DNA of 64,000 nt, from contig JAKNDB010000068.1 of NCBI GenBank assembly GCA_024305405.1, positions 8,541,501 to 8,605,500 of the forward strand, read 5' to 3'. This stretch comes from Dirofilaria immitis (lineage: Eukaryota; Nematoda; Chromadorea; Rhabditida; Onchocercidae). The translations under genes and the position numbers were made by a program. Within the stretch, counting starts at the first letter, position 1. Each line of letters opens with the position of its first letter. Shown here piece by piece: positions 1 to 12,879 of the stretch. The notes under the pieces were generated by a model. It had not been told where the DNA came from. It did not search any database and saw nothing but the letters and a program-made list of their open reading frames with translations.

Positions 1-77
1 ATAGGCCAGATTGTTTTGACCTATGACATTTCTCATAAAAATTTGATTAAGATTTCAGCCACATTCTATTTTTGCAG

Positions 78-1124
78 AATCGATACAACATGAATTGAAT
101 ATGTTCTACAGCAGTTTGAATGCGGAAGAAAAAATACAACTAAAAAATTCGCCAAAACAAGTGCTTCAACCTTCTCGCTTAATGATGTTGGATTTTGAAT
201 GATCTAAAAGTAAAACTTTCATTTTTCGTGGCATATTTTGAAATAATTTTGGTTTTTATGCAAAAATCGAAATATTCCTGAATTTTCTCGAAAAGATTTT
301 GAAACATATTGCGAGACTTTCGTTCAAATTTGTAAAATCATCTTGATTACAAATTATCAGGCCTAAATTCATATATTTATAACATCATGAAAATATATAT
401 AATAACACATCTGATTATCACCTTTCCAAACTGTAACTGATATTCCAGAACGAAGCAGCAGGACTTTTTGGCAAGCTCATTGGTCTCAGAGATATAATCA
501 ACACAAAGCTGGATACCATGCAACCTGAAAGTCGGCTCTTCATTGAAAAAGTGATTTCTCAAAATTTTAACATAAATTTCATAAATTCTGCTCTGAAGAT
601 TTTTTTCAAAAATTGAATAATTTTATTGTATTTGAAAATTTTGCAGAAATTTTGCAGTTATTGCGGCGATTTTTGGCAGCTTTCAGTCAAGATGGATTAT
701 TGAATATTCTTGAAGCGCTGAAAGGATTTGGAAAGGAGGCTATGGATATATTTGATGGATTGTCAAAACCAATTCAGAATGATATTCTTAAAGCTTTTCC
801 AGTCTTCGGTTCTTATATCACAAGTAATATTCTTCATTCATTCTAGCTATCTGTTTCATATTTCATCTCACTGATGGAATATATTTATTTGTCAAACATA
901 TCTATTAAAAATAATTTTCAGGCGATATTGCTCGATTAATATTGCGGAAACTGGCTGAAACAAATCTGATCTCCAGAACATCCATTTTAACTCCAACTGT
1001 TGACCAGAATAGGGATGATTCAGGAAAACAGTCCACCCTCAGTCCACAAGTAATTGTGGTTGAAGAGCCTGAGGATTCTGATGTAGAAGCTACGCATAAC
1101 ACTCATTACGGAAAGAAAAAGTAG
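78..1124 (+). CDS. FAR family fatty-acid/retinol-binding protein, copy A (5' end missing)
   Basis: Nematode FAR proteins are small helical, usually secreted carriers of fatty acids and retinol. Four exons are readable: 78-160, 449-550, 658-823 and 922-1124, joined in phase with GT/AG borders. The order of motifs follows Gp-FAR-1 proteins: FYSSLNAEEKIQLKN (family: FYKNLTQEDR), then LIGLRDIINTKLDTMQPESR (family: AVELRNFVKAKIDSLKPDAK), then IQNDILKAFP and YIT near the C-terminus. No signal peptide or start codon is visible, so the first exon(s) lie before base 1. A polar, acidic tail of about 45 residues (VVEEPEDSDVE, then GKKK) extends beyond the usual FAR end. A related gene follows 1 kb downstream in the same direction. 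The family call rests on motif order recalled from known FAR proteins, not on a search. Confidence 0.72.
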
Positions 1125-2502
1125 CAACAACCACTAAATATTCAACAGTCGTTGATGAAGAACTGTTGGTTAGAAAAATTGTGAAGAACAAATGAAACAT
1201 TCTCCGTATAATTTCTAAAATATTTTTCTGGCATAGTGAAAAGTGAATTAATATATCAGAAAAGAAAATGAACCAAGATTTTCAAGTAAAGATGATTAGT
1301 ATTTTTGAAAAATATTGCTCGCATTTGAAACAGCATTGATTTCTGGATAATATCATATAAATTCTGACGAACTTATTTTTTGATCTTTCTAGCTGACAAA
1401 TTAAAAATTGTCAAACATTGAACGTTGAAGCTGGAAGATTAGTTTTGTGATTTGCTTCCATTTGGCAATCCATTCATTTTTTCAAACTGATGCAATTTGA
1501 ATTTCAAACTATTATCTTTCGTAACACAGTTCCTCGAGAGTATTTTGCCAATTTGATTCTTTAAGAGAATTTGAAACAATTACGAATTTGAAAAAAAAGC
1601 TGAGCTAGCAGAGCAAAGAAAGAAGGAACATTTTGAAAGTTGGAATGAGAAGGGTAATTGTGCATAATTGCAAGCGTTGTATTAAATAGATAATAAATTC
1701 TAAAAAGAATCAGCTAAGTTTTAAATTATAGAGGCTCATAATTTCAACTAAAGCATATCAGAATGAACAATAGCCCTAATATATCACTCTCTGTAAACGA
1801 GCTGTTCGCCTTCGGCACCACCAGACTAAATCCTAAAAGCCACCACATTCGAGAGCGGCTAGTTCAAAAGAATGCTTCAGTCAGGCATTCAGAGTAAAAT
1901 GGCAATTTGCATTCTTGGCTAGAAAAAAATTCACAGTTTTAGGATCCAGTTTGCAGACACGCAAAAGAATCATCCGTTCCTTTGCCTGATTCCCCGTGCC
2001 GCTGTTATTGCTCATACTGCCCTGAATTGATTGCTCTGATAGTTGCCATTTTCGATTTACTATTTGGCTATTTTCTGACGAAAATTTTTTAATTTTACGG
2101 AATAATGCGATATTGTTGTGTGATATATCTGATACTAAGTTATATGAAACTATCGACATCGAGATCGACTGATAAGCTTGCTTCCAACAAAACCGATATC
2201 ACTTCTCTGGCTATTGAACTGCTCGGTTAGGTTATCAAAATTTTTGGTTTTCAACCGCTTAACTAAATAGTTTCAATATTTCGAATTTTTAATTTTAATT
2301 TTTGTTCCAAGAAGTTATTTAGATAGCTTTTACAAAGTTTAATCCAGAACTTCATGCCCACAGATGGTTGTATCATAGCATGGTGAAACATATTCCTGGA
2401 ATCTTCAAGCAAGTTAAAAAGGTTAAAAGGCTCTGAAGATGTTAGCAGCTGAATTAATAAGCAGATTAAACGAAATATGTTTGTAACATTTGATCATCTT
2501 CA
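1125..2502. other. Spacer between the two FAR genes
   Basis: The spacer is mostly AT-rich. An open stretch at 2347-2421 (ELHAHRWLYHSMVKHIPGIF) is preceded by CAG and followed by a GT, and could be an upstream exon of FAR copy B. A minus-strand frame at 1881-2159 is open for 92 codons but resembles nothing I know. No other feature is seen. Confidence 0.3.
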
Positions 2503-3572
2503 GCTTCCACTCATATCATCAATGAGGAATATAAAAGAACTGAATGATTCTATTAACAGTAGAATGTATAATAAAGTATATTCTCTAAAGAATTTTGAAA
2601 AAAAAAATTTCTTACAATTTCAGAATTCATTCCATCCAGTTTGTTAATATTTTTCGGCGACCTGAATGATACGGATCGAAGTGCGCTTTTAGAATTGACT
2701 AGGAACATCTCTCGAAGCCGATTAACGGCCGATACTGAAAAAGAGTTTCTGGAAGGGTTGAAAGTTAGCTATTATAAATTCTCTTAATAATTGCAATTTT
2801 TTAAAAAAAAAATAGAAAAAATATCATGCCACAATATATAAATTCATTTTCAAAATTTTTTTAGAAGAAAAGTGAGAATGCTTATCAGAAAGTGATGGGT
2901 GTACAAAACTATTTGTCACATAAAATTGAACGTTTAAAGCCAGAAAGCAAAGATTTCACCAAAAAGTTAGCATTTGTTTGTTTGATCAAACTAAAAATTG
3001 CTGATACGGATTTCTTTTTCTAATCGTTTCTGAGCATTAACATTTCCAGTGTGCCAAAAGTGTGCATGATGTGCGAGATATGCAAGACGTGCAGGCAGTT
3101 ATCTTTCAAAATAATAATACTCTTATTTCAGGTTAGCGATAAGTATATTGCACTGTTTACAAATCCGCAAACAGCGCCGAAAGGGACCTTCATGAAGATG
3201 AAATCATTCGTGAATGAGACGTTCAGAATATATGACCAACTGAGTGAGATGGCAAAAATGATTTGGAAGGAGCGTTTCCGGAAATAGCACAGCTGATTAC
3301 AAGTATATTCACACTATTATATCCATAACAGAAGAGGATGGCTCTGGAGGACTGTTCTCTTCAGTATTCTAGATTTAATTCCGTTACTGAAGTGGCAGAG
3401 TTTGATGTAAGGATTTTCTGTTGTAGGTAATGATTTACTGCTTAGTCTAGAATGAATATTATTATTGCTTTTTAGATCCACGATTTCGGGATTACGTGAA
3501 ACGTGTCTTTGACAATACCGACGTGAAAAGAGCATTCAATCGAGCAGATAGAATGATTAATCCAAAGCAGTA
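2503..3572 (+). CDS. FAR family fatty-acid/retinol-binding protein, copy B (frame broken)
   Basis: This is a second FAR-type gene, downstream of copy A and on the same strand. Readable segments: INEEYKRTE (about 2503-2545); 2624-2763 with FIPSSLL and FGDLNDTDRSALLELTRN (family: EFIPEEVKNFYKNLTQEDRQILREL); 2865-2965 with KVMGVQNYLSHKIERLKPES; and about 3132-3300 with FVNETFRIYDQLSEMAKMIW. A last piece near 3481-3571 reads FRDYVKRVFDNTDVKRAFNR and then a stop. In the third segment the frame breaks at TTT 3275-3277; one more T would continue the reading to FPEIAQLITS, the usual FAR end. The junction after 2965 is also one base out of phase and would be repaired by one more A in 2961-2965. No GT donor fits after EEYKRTE. 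Either it is a pseudogene or the sequence has homopolymer errors. The first and last exons are unsettled. Confidence 0.6.
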
Positions 3573-4704
3573 ATTCTCAATGTAATAATATTCAAAAAAG
3601 AAGTTAGAAAACTGACATATTCATTTTTTTTTAGATATGTCACTGAAATTCATTTAAGAAAAGATGGAATTTTTTTTTTTCAAAATGAACTTAATCTTTC
3701 AAATAATCTGGATATTGAAATCATAAGAAAGGCTATTCCGTGAATGGAAAAATACTTAAAAATCATTTATATTCATTTTTAATAGAATTTTTTATCTTCG
3801 AATTTTCCAGTTTCATCATTCTTACTTATCAAGCATAAGGTATAATTTTGTGAAGGAAAAGCCTTATTTACTTTGTGTTTATTGTGTTTACTATAGGAGA
3901 AATTATTTGAGACCAGAAGATTATGATGATAATTTAGAGTGAATGTTTTAAGATTTTGGCAGATTATTTTCCATTAATTTGGATGCATTTATTCGAGAAT
4001 TTTCTTTATTGCTATCTTCATTTAAATTTCATTTTTCAACATAAACTTCATCACTTGTCTAACAAATGAACGTTTCTCCTTTTTCAAGACATTTTCAGCA
4101 TCTCAGCTCTTTCATTTTAGAATATCCGATTGATTTAAAGGATATGATAAAAGCAGTATCAGCATAAAATTTGAAACCTAACGTATTCAACAGCATAAAA
4201 TTTTTGCCATCTGTCATAAGATAACAAACTGATAAAAATAGAATGTAGAGATAAGTTGACGAACAAACAAACGAATATTATATTGGGAATCAATATAATT
4301 TACTAGAAATGAAACATTTGGGAATGAGCTATCATATTTTGGAAATAGCAGCATATGGATATTTTGAAGAATGTACATAATGCGAAATCCTTTAATGAAT
4401 TCATTTTAATAATTTATAAATCTTGATTTGGATCAACTAATGAAAGATTCATTTTAATACTTGAATTTCCTAAGAACATATTCTGAACGTGTTTTAATAT
4501 TACTTGATTGTCATCCCGATTGGATCAACGGGTTTTCCATAGAAGTAATGCTATGAAATTGATTTCGATCATCCTGAAAAGCAATAGCAACGATATATTT
4601 TTAGCTAATTTTTTTAAACAAATTTATCAACGATTTCTATATCCACTATTTGCATGTTTATTGATTTATTGCTTATATGTATAAAAAAAGAAAAAGAAAA
4701 AAAA

Positions 4705-4968
4705 GATAGTATTATTTAAATGATTACTTATTGGAAGTATTATTTCGTTCTTAAAAATATACGTAGAATGAGCCAATATGGCTTATTACTTTTCATATAT
4801 TTTCATCCTAAATTTTAGATCTTTCATAATTCTCATTACTAATAAGGTTAAAAGATATTCGCTTATTCTATTCTCAAAAAAAAAAAAAAAATTCAGTTCT
4901 GAATTCGACAAGTCTTTTCTTTATGCAAAATAATACTTCCAATAAGTAATCATTTAAATAATACTATC
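4705..4968. repeat. MITE-like element with 41-bp perfect terminal inverted repeats
   Basis: Bases 4705-4745 are the exact reverse complement of 4928-4968. They enclose about 180 bp of AT-rich DNA without an ORF. Both outer ends carry GATAGT/ACTATC, so a TA target duplication, as made by Tc1/mariner-type elements, is possible. The terminal inverted repeats and small non-coding core fit a miniature inverted-repeat element; no family is recognised. Confidence 0.7.
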
Positions 4969-6031
4969 AACATTATTCATCAACAAATTTTCTTATTTTT
5001 TTAAGAAGGAAAACGAAAAGAATTATTAAATGCTTGAATAATGGATTAATTTGGAGGAATGAAAATATTGAAGAGAAATCTTTATTTTTAATATAACAGA
5101 ATTTATAATTATGCTTCGGAAAGTGAAATAAAATAAAGTCACAACAAACATAAAGCCACGTGTTTCACGTATTTCTCTGGATAGTCTTTAATCGACACTT
5201 CTTATATGTACTTAATTCCGAAATGTGTGTGTTTTACAATTTGAATTATCTTCTAGCGAAAATAAAAATGCAATGATCCATTGATTCATTGATCAATATA
5301 GCTATATGCAGTTATAATATAATAAGCATCAGTGATTTGATTTCTAAAATTCAATTTAGTCGAAATTCGGTTACTGTCAAAGGTTATCAATAAGCAAAAA
5401 TTGAGTGCTTAAGCAAATGGAAATGACAGAGGATTTCGGCTAAAATGAAAATATGTCAATTGATAGTTAGAACAATTTTGTAATTTATTTAATTTATAAT
5501 TGCTCAATTTCTTAATCGATGAATAATTTATTCATTATCAGCGATAGAAAGCATACATTACTTTGCTACCTTTAAAAAGCTACAAATGAATATTTTTGCA
5601 CTTCTAGAGATAGATATCATAAAGCATAGGATTTAAAAATTTCACTGCCTAAGTCTTTTCCTGAGATTCAGTCATTCAGAACTTCCCCAGTATATGAGTA
5701 ATTCTTAATAAAAATAAAAAAATTATATATAGTTACATCATTGTTATTCTGCTCCTTCCAATTATTTCCAAATGTTATTCAAAATTTTTTTATATCCTTT
5801 TCACAACGGCAAATTTCAATTCGTAAGTCTTAAAATCCTGTGATTTTTTCCATACTTTAATTGATGAATTCGTTCTAAAATATAATAGTAACATATCATA
5901 ATTGTTATGCTATATGCTCTCGATTATATTCTACTTTGAATACTCTTTAGGATTAACGCATCTTTATCGCTTACCTACATTCTTACGGTAGTATTATTCT
6001 AAGAGGAAAACGTATTACAAATAAACAATCG

Positions 6032-6081
6032 TATTTAATTATCAAATTCGTCTATTGTACGGTAAATTTGATAATTAAATA
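6032..6081. repeat. 17-bp stem hairpin
   Basis: TATTTAATTATCAAATT at 6032-6048 is the exact reverse complement of 6065-6081, with a 16-base loop between them. It lies about 530 bp upstream of the SHMT start. It may be a small element remnant or a folded non-coding structure. Confidence 0.6.
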
Positions 6082-6608
6082 ATGCCATTGGAAAGAAAAT
6101 AAATTTATTTGAATTTATCAAACAGTAATTCATTTTAAACATTATAGATGATATTGTTCTACTCGTGCTTCTATTCACAATGATTTCTACTTTTTATTTT
6201 TTTAGAAACAATCGATAACAGCTACGCCCATAATAATGGAGGTAATCTATCCACCATCATCTTCACCTTTCACCCTTCCATTGAGAGATTCTGACTGCGT
6301 TTTTGCCACCTATTACCGAATTTGATCTCTTCACTTCATTGCTGGCAGCGATATTTGAAGATAAAGCGATCAATCTGAAAAAGCATTTATCAGTAGTGGC
6401 GTAGGATGTTTTGTTTTGAAATTTATCTGTGAATTCAGATTTTTGATTCGAGTTTTTCGAAACAAAATATTTTTGTTGATCAGATCTCTGCTATTTTATA
6501 TTGTGAATATTTTCCATTTTAATTGCTAAAATCTCAATGAATATCTTTTAAATTTGATCGAAATTTTCACTGATTGATAGGTGTGCAAGTGATATTATCA
6601 TTCAAGCA

Positions 6609-9600
6609 ATGAACACTGGCGGTTTGTCTACAACACTTAAAGGAATAGAACGATTTCATTATTCAGGCAGGAATATGCTGAAGGATTCATTGAGTATAGT
6701 CGATCCTGAAGTTTATCAAATCATGCAAAAGGTTTCTTTGCTTGCATTTTCTTTTTCGAAATTTCTGTCTTTAAAAAGTCTTCTTTAAACTTTGTCAAGT
6801 ATGTGCAAAACTTCTGACCTAATTCGAATCTTGTTTGTTGTTAGGTATGCATATTTTATTCAAATTTACATCTCTGCTAAACAAAAATTGTGATTCAGAA
6901 GAAATATAATTTGGAATTAGTTCCGTATGCTGAAGTATGCTGCTGAACGTATTGAAAATACAAGGATGTTTCTTAATTTTTACAGGGCTTTAGCTTCTCT
7001 CTCAAATATTTCCATTTCTTTTACTTTGGCTTTTTATTTCAGATTTTTCCCTGCGTTCAATCTCACAGTAATTCTTTCAATACAAACTTCCATTTGCTAA
7101 AGAATTTAAATGATAAGAAAACTTTTTTTGCTTTTGAGCGCAACATTTTTCTTTTATCAGAAGTATTGCAGGAAAAGAAAAGGCAGAAGCAAGGGTTAGA
7201 ACTAATTGCGAGTGAAAATTTCACATCGAAAGCTGTTCATGATGCACTAGGTTCTTCAATGTCAAACAAATATTCAGAAGGTTATCCTGGTGTTAGGTTC
7301 ATTATTTTAATTAATCTTTTTAAAACCGGTTGTTTTCAAGTTGATTTTAATTTTCATCTCATCGATTCCGAATTTATCATTTGACTTCATTTTGAGTACC
7401 ATTATTTCTCATAATGTTTAATCTGAAAACCGAAAATTGGATTTTTCATGTTTCATGGAATATCGACTTCTTGTAAGAAGAAATGCTGGTTTATTTTTAT
7501 AATGTGTTCTTTAAAAGGTCTTAAAAAATTTAGAAGGGATGAAATTTATTTTATTTTTTATGAAGTCTTTGTTTAGATACTATGGAGGCAATGAGTTCAT
7601 CGATCAGATGGAAATATTATGTCAAAATCGTGCTCTTCAGATATGTATTGATTTTTCTTGCATGTTGATATCTGTATAAATTTTAACATATTATTGATTT
7701 GAAGTTTAAAAACTTTGGAATAAGCAAATTAGCTGTGCATAAAATGTTTCTATCTCAAACATTAATAGCTTATTTCTAGATCTTATTTTGCTAAAACTTG
7801 TTGTTTTAATTTTTAGTAAAGTCGTTATTTTTTCCTACTAATTCCCTTAACAATTGTAAATAAAAGTACTTTTTGAAATTGTTATATTATGGTTTTTGTG
7901 AGGATAAGCAAATTTTGTTCTTCAGGTGTTTAATTTGGATGACAAAAATGGGGTGTAAATGTGCAACCTCTCTCGGGTTCACCAGCAAATCTTGCCGTCT
8001 ATATGGGCTTACTGGAATCAAATGGTCGAATTATGGGTTTAGATTTGCCTGACGGTGGACATTTAACTCATGGGTAAAGATCCATACATTGGATGAGAAC
8101 ATTCAAAAATTGAGATTTCTGTTACTAAATTAAGTAAAATAAAATTGGTGATTATTGGAACTGGAACACTTAGTTTCAGTTGCTACCCAACAATCGAATG
8201 CTAGGTTTGCTTTAATTGCTTGTGGTTTTATAGCGGCTTCTGATTACAGGATCTATCATTTTTCGAAATAAGACCGATTGTATAAGGGATAGTAGGAAAT
8301 GTTCTTTGTGTCCCACCAATAATAGGGAAAGTCAGTACATATTCAAGTCTTAGACGAAACTATTTTAAAACATATTCTAATTAATAAATCTTATAAAATT
8401 GATAATTAAAATTTGATTTTCCTTAACTTCTGCATAACATTTCTAGGTTTTTTACACCTCGACGAAAAGTTTCGGCAGCATCCTTATTTTTCCAATCTAT
8501 GCCTTATAAAGTTGATCCCAAAACTGGTTATATCGATTACAATCAACTAGAATACACTGCATTATTATTTCGTCCAAATATTATCGTAGCAGGTAAGTTT
8601 TTCATTACCCGGTTCAATAATAAGCCGAAGACTAAAAATCTAATGGAACGCCGGAATTTTTATATTCCCATATCAGTGTGGATTCCTTCTGAGTTCCTTA
8701 TATTTTTGATTGGTAGTATTGAACAATAGAATATCTGATGTACTAAAAACCATGATTTTCAAAAATTGGGAATTTGTTAATTCTCAAAACATCGTTATTC
8801 TATGATTTTCAGGAACAAGTTGTTATTCACGTTTATTAGATTATAGTCGTTTCCGTGAGATAGCTGATAAATGTGGTGCCTATTTATTAGCTGATATGGC
8901 ACATATCTCAGGCTTAGTTGCTGCAAATGTCATTCCATCACCTTTTGAATACGCTGATGTTATTACAACAACAACCCACAAGTCACTTCGAGGTCCCCGT
9001 GGAGCTTTGATATTTTATAGAAAAGGTTATCACTTTTGCTTTTACATGAAAGTTTTCATTTTTGTTTAAATTCTTATGCATAAATTAATCAAATTGGAAG
9101 TTTTGAATTTGAAAGTCTTTTAGGTTTGAAAAAATGACTCCAGAAGGTGAAAAAGTGTTGTATGATTTGGAACGGAAGATAGATTCTGCCGTATTTCCAG
9201 GATTGCAAGGAGGGCCTCATAATCATACTATAGCTGGTAGATTTTTTCAATTTAGATCAATTTATTTTTAGTTTATAATGATAATTGATGTTTTCTGAAA
9301 TCAGATTACTGTTTTCATTTTTGTTCATGTTTTTAGTTACTGTTGAAATAAATGCTGCAACACCTTTACTTTTGTTTTAGGTATCGCTGTTGCTTTACAT
9401 CAGTGCCTTACAGAAGATTTTGTTAAATATTCCAAACAAATTTTAATAAACTCTCAAGCACTTGCAAATAGATTGATGGAACTCGGTTATGTTTTGGTTA
9501 CAGGTTATGTCTTTTATGTGTAATAGATTAAATAAGCGAGTCACAAGTTGAGTTTGTTCAAAGTTTTATCATGAGTAATACTGTTAGTATATAGTTTACT

Positions 9601-11238
9601 TATTATATTTCTTGTGGCATTTATTAGTATTTCACTTTTACTATTAGTTAATTACCAGTGAGTTTTTAATTATTTTTATGTGTTTCCTTCATTCTTATAT
9701 TTTACCCAATATATAAAAGTTACCACAAGAGGATGAAATCCTTTACCTTATAAGAAATGGTGTACTACAAATCTAGTGTGTTTTCTGCTAATTTCTGGGA
9801 TTCTTATTTTTTAATTAAGTACTCAACTTCTAATTTTATGACTATCAAAAAAATGGACGTATGGATGTAATCTATACTATGGCGATTCAATTTTGCGTAG
9901 AAAAGTTGAAAGTTTGAAGATTTCCAACGAGATAGTATAAGTCATTGTGACAATTTGGAACTCTCAACATAAGAGTTATCTTGTTTTTATGACCTTCCAA
10001 TCATAAATCTGTACTTTCAACGATTTAGTGAATTCTTCATTCCCTCATACTTTTTTGTTCTCCTTATTATTAAATTATCTACTGTCTAGTTATTCATAAC
10101 CATTATCTAAAAATGCAAAATATTGCGACAAATCCTTTATATATATATAAATTGGGAAGAAAAGAGAAAAGAAATTTTTTCCAGAAATTTTGTTTCATAG
10201 GTATCTTTTTAAGGAAATTTCAAAAAACTGAAAAATCATTGTGCTTTCTGGGAAAAATTGCGCTCTTTTATGGATTCTCTCTCCCTCCTCTCTCTCCTCC
10301 ATCATTATCATGACAAACTGGATCTATATTTGGAAAAAAACTTTACCCTACTATCTTATTTATAATACTAAATTGTTTGCCGCTCGTTTTGCCAAAAAAT
10401 TCATTACTAGTGCAAAAAATAGTGGCAAAAAGAATGAGCCAAACAATCGTCATTAAAAGACTTTTCGAGATATCAATGATCAGTAAACTTCAACCATTTG
10501 TTATGTAAAATTCATTTTCTCTATAATTTTAATTAATATTATTTTTTAGGTGGAACTGACACTCATCTCTGTTTGGTAGATTTGCGTCCAAAAGGTTTGG
10601 ATGGTGAGAAAGTGGAGTATGTTCTCAATTTAGCTCACATTATCTGCAATCGTAATACTTGTCCAGGTTGGTATTTTCAAGCTTGGATCATAAGAAATAG
10701 ATTACTGCTCCATTTATTTTTTATAACGTATCGATATTAAGTAATTTAAAACTAGAGATTAGAAAACTTTATCTAATGTAATGCAGTTCGTAGTTTGGAA
10801 TCGTCGAACCGTAACCAAATGATGCTATGCTTAATGGTTCTCTATTTAGGAGACCAAAGCGCTCTGCACCCGAGCGGTATACGTCTTGGAACACCAGCTC
10901 TTACTACACGAGGCATGAAAGAAAATGATTTCATTAAAGTTGCCGATTTCATCCATGAAGGTATAGCTTTATATAAATTAGCTTAATAAATCTATAATTC
11001 TGAATTATTTAAGTATCTCTTCTTTAAATTTCTCTTGACATCACGTGGATTTTGAATAGCTATATTTACAGGAGTGAAAATTTTGATGAAATATCAATCA
11101 CAAGCAGGTAAAACACTAAAAGATTTGATAGCCTTTGCTAGCTCGAATTCACAGTTTATGGCAGATATTGATAAATTAGGGGAAAAAGTAGAACAGTTCG
11201 CTAGCCAGTTTGATTTACCTGGGAACGATGATATTTAA
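6609..11238 (+). CDS. SHMT: Serine hydroxymethyltransferase (PLP enzyme)
   Basis: SHMT converts serine and tetrahydrofolate to glycine and 5,10-methylene-tetrahydrofolate. Eleven exons: 6609-6731, 7172-7296, 7577-7640, 7926-8073, 8447-8592, 8813-9025, 9124-9236, 9381-9503, 10550-10666, 10850-10960 and 11072-11238, about 483 residues, the usual length. Signatures in order: [51 protein letters not shown] (the Lys is the PLP Schiff-base residue), [11 protein letters not shown] and [19 protein letters not shown]. The ATG at 6609 precedes [10 protein letters not shown], the normal N-terminus; no mitochondrial presequence is evident. Odd points: one A is missing in 7944-7948 (KKWGVNVQP is expected), one A is missing in 9129-9134, and exon 3 ends CAG followed by ATATGT instead of GTATGT. 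Catalytic motifs are otherwise intact, so I read it as a real gene with sequence errors. Confidence 0.93.
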
Positions 11239-12879
11239 AAACGAGCAAGCTGGATTAGTGCTTTTGAAATTTGCCTATTCTATTCCGTGCAAAGTATCAC
11301 CCCATATTTTTAAATCAATTTAATGCCTTTTCTTTAAAAGTTTTTGCAAAATATGAACGCAGACTATTCATTTGCATATTAAGAAATTTTGATATTTTTT
11401 GATATTAAAAAGTTATTTGTTTTTAAGTCATCTGTTATTAAATAAATATCATTTATTTGTAAATCATATCATTTTAATTTAATCTGACATTTATTTATAA
11501 ATCATATCATTTTAATTTAATCTTTTTTTTGAGATATGATTTAAAAATCAGTTTTTGAACTAAGTTAACTTGTTTCATGCAAATTTGCACTGTTTGTCAG
11601 TCTTAAAGAGGTATGATACTGATATTTTTCAACTGCATTTAACGTCAAAGTTACTTTGTAATTTATTACTTTGTAACGAAAATTTGCATCTACATCACTT
11701 TTACTCACTGAATGCGGATTTTTTCACTTTATCAAAATATGTTTTTATGTTTGCTGCAGAATTATCAATAAATATTTCTTTATATCTTCTCTTTCCGTAT
11801 CTTGGTTTTTTAAAATTTCTTGAAGCTTTTTCTACAGATCATTTGAATTTATGTGATTTTATCTTTACACACACAGAGGTACAGAACTTCAATTCATGTA
11901 ATTTAGTAAAAATATCGCTGAATATTGCATTCTAAATTATATTTTTTCATGAGAATAGATTAAAAGTAATGTATAAATAAATGTTCATCATTTCTGTTTT
12001 TCATAATGTTTCCTTACAGTAAACACAAGGAAGGGGTAATCGAATGCATTTCTTGACGGACTGCAGCAAAAATTAGAAAAATAAAAAGCAATGAAAAAAG
12101 CTCCATTACAGTATTTAATGCAAAATTCGAAAATCTTTTCAATCTTATTCAAAAATTCCGGATATATAGGGTTATAGTATAAGTGTTTGCCAGTTACGTC
12201 ATTATGATGAACTTAATCTGACGAGCGTGTAGTCACTCTTGCGGAAAATTTAGAGTAGAGATCTCCATATGATTGAATTTGTACAATTGTATCTTATTAA
12301 TATTTAATGACATGAACAACCTGAACTAAATTTGAAATAAGGTTAGGAAGAAACTTTAAGACATGATGTGATAAATGGTGTTTGCTGCACAAGACTTCCT
12401 CTCCTCAACAGATTATCATCATCTGCTATTTCCCTTACTTCTCGCTATCCAGTTGAGATGTTTCCTGTTTTTCAGCTTATATCTATTTTTGAATCATCAA
12501 TTAAATTTTTCGCTTAGTGAGTCATTAATGGCCATGTCATAGCTTATAAAAGATTGAAACTAGGAGCTTTGAAGTGTGTCAAACTACGTAATACTTGGAA
12601 GCAGAAAAATAGATGATAATAAAGGTGTGGGATTGTTGAAATTTAGGAACGATTGATTCAGAATTGTTTTAACTAAGATTTTCCAAAATTTCTTCCGTCT
12701 TATTTTTTTTCTTTCTGAAAGAGAAAGGCGGACAAGTTTGGCGACGAGCAGAATCTAGAGTAGATTCTTTTCTCAAGAAATGTTGCTTTTTCAACAAGGA
12801 TTCTGAAAATGCATTACATTACACCTCATTATTTTGCAGATCATTTTTTTCACTTCTTAATAACTTGAGCAACTGAAAA
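11239..12879. other. Intergenic region between SHMT and the chitin-binding gene
   Basis: It is AT-rich with no supported gene. A 121-codon plus-strand frame at 11570-11935 is rich in Phe, Leu and Asn, as expected from random AT-rich DNA, and has no motif. A two-copy direct repeat lies at 11450-11523. Confidence 0.4.
11450..11523. repeat. Two-copy direct repeat, 38-bp period
   Basis: Bases 11450-11487 and 11488-11523 share CATTTATTT, one variable base, then AAATCATATCATTTTAATTT and AATCT. It is a short tandem duplication just downstream of SHMT. Confidence 0.65.

Larger units (their letters stand above)
3573..6608. other. 3-kb intergenic region before SHMT
   Basis: No convincing coding sequence is seen. 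The region contains long A/T runs, a MITE-like inverted repeat at 4705-4968 and a hairpin at 6032-6081, both listed separately. A more mixed stretch at about 6210-6410 could be 5' untranslated sequence or an upstream exon of SHMT, but no start or splice pair can be fixed there. Confidence 0.4.

Noticed and set aside
1881..2159. 92-codon minus-strand frame
   Set aside because: No motif, splice context or neighbour supports it, and it overlaps the likely 5' part of FAR copy B.
7094..7384. Start of SHMT at an ATG-like codon near 7094
   Set aside because: The conserved N-terminal exon lies at 6609-6731 and splices to 7172.
11570..11935. 121-codon plus-strand frame after SHMT
   Set aside because: It is rich in Phe, Leu, Asn and His as expected from AT-rich DNA, with no domain or signal.
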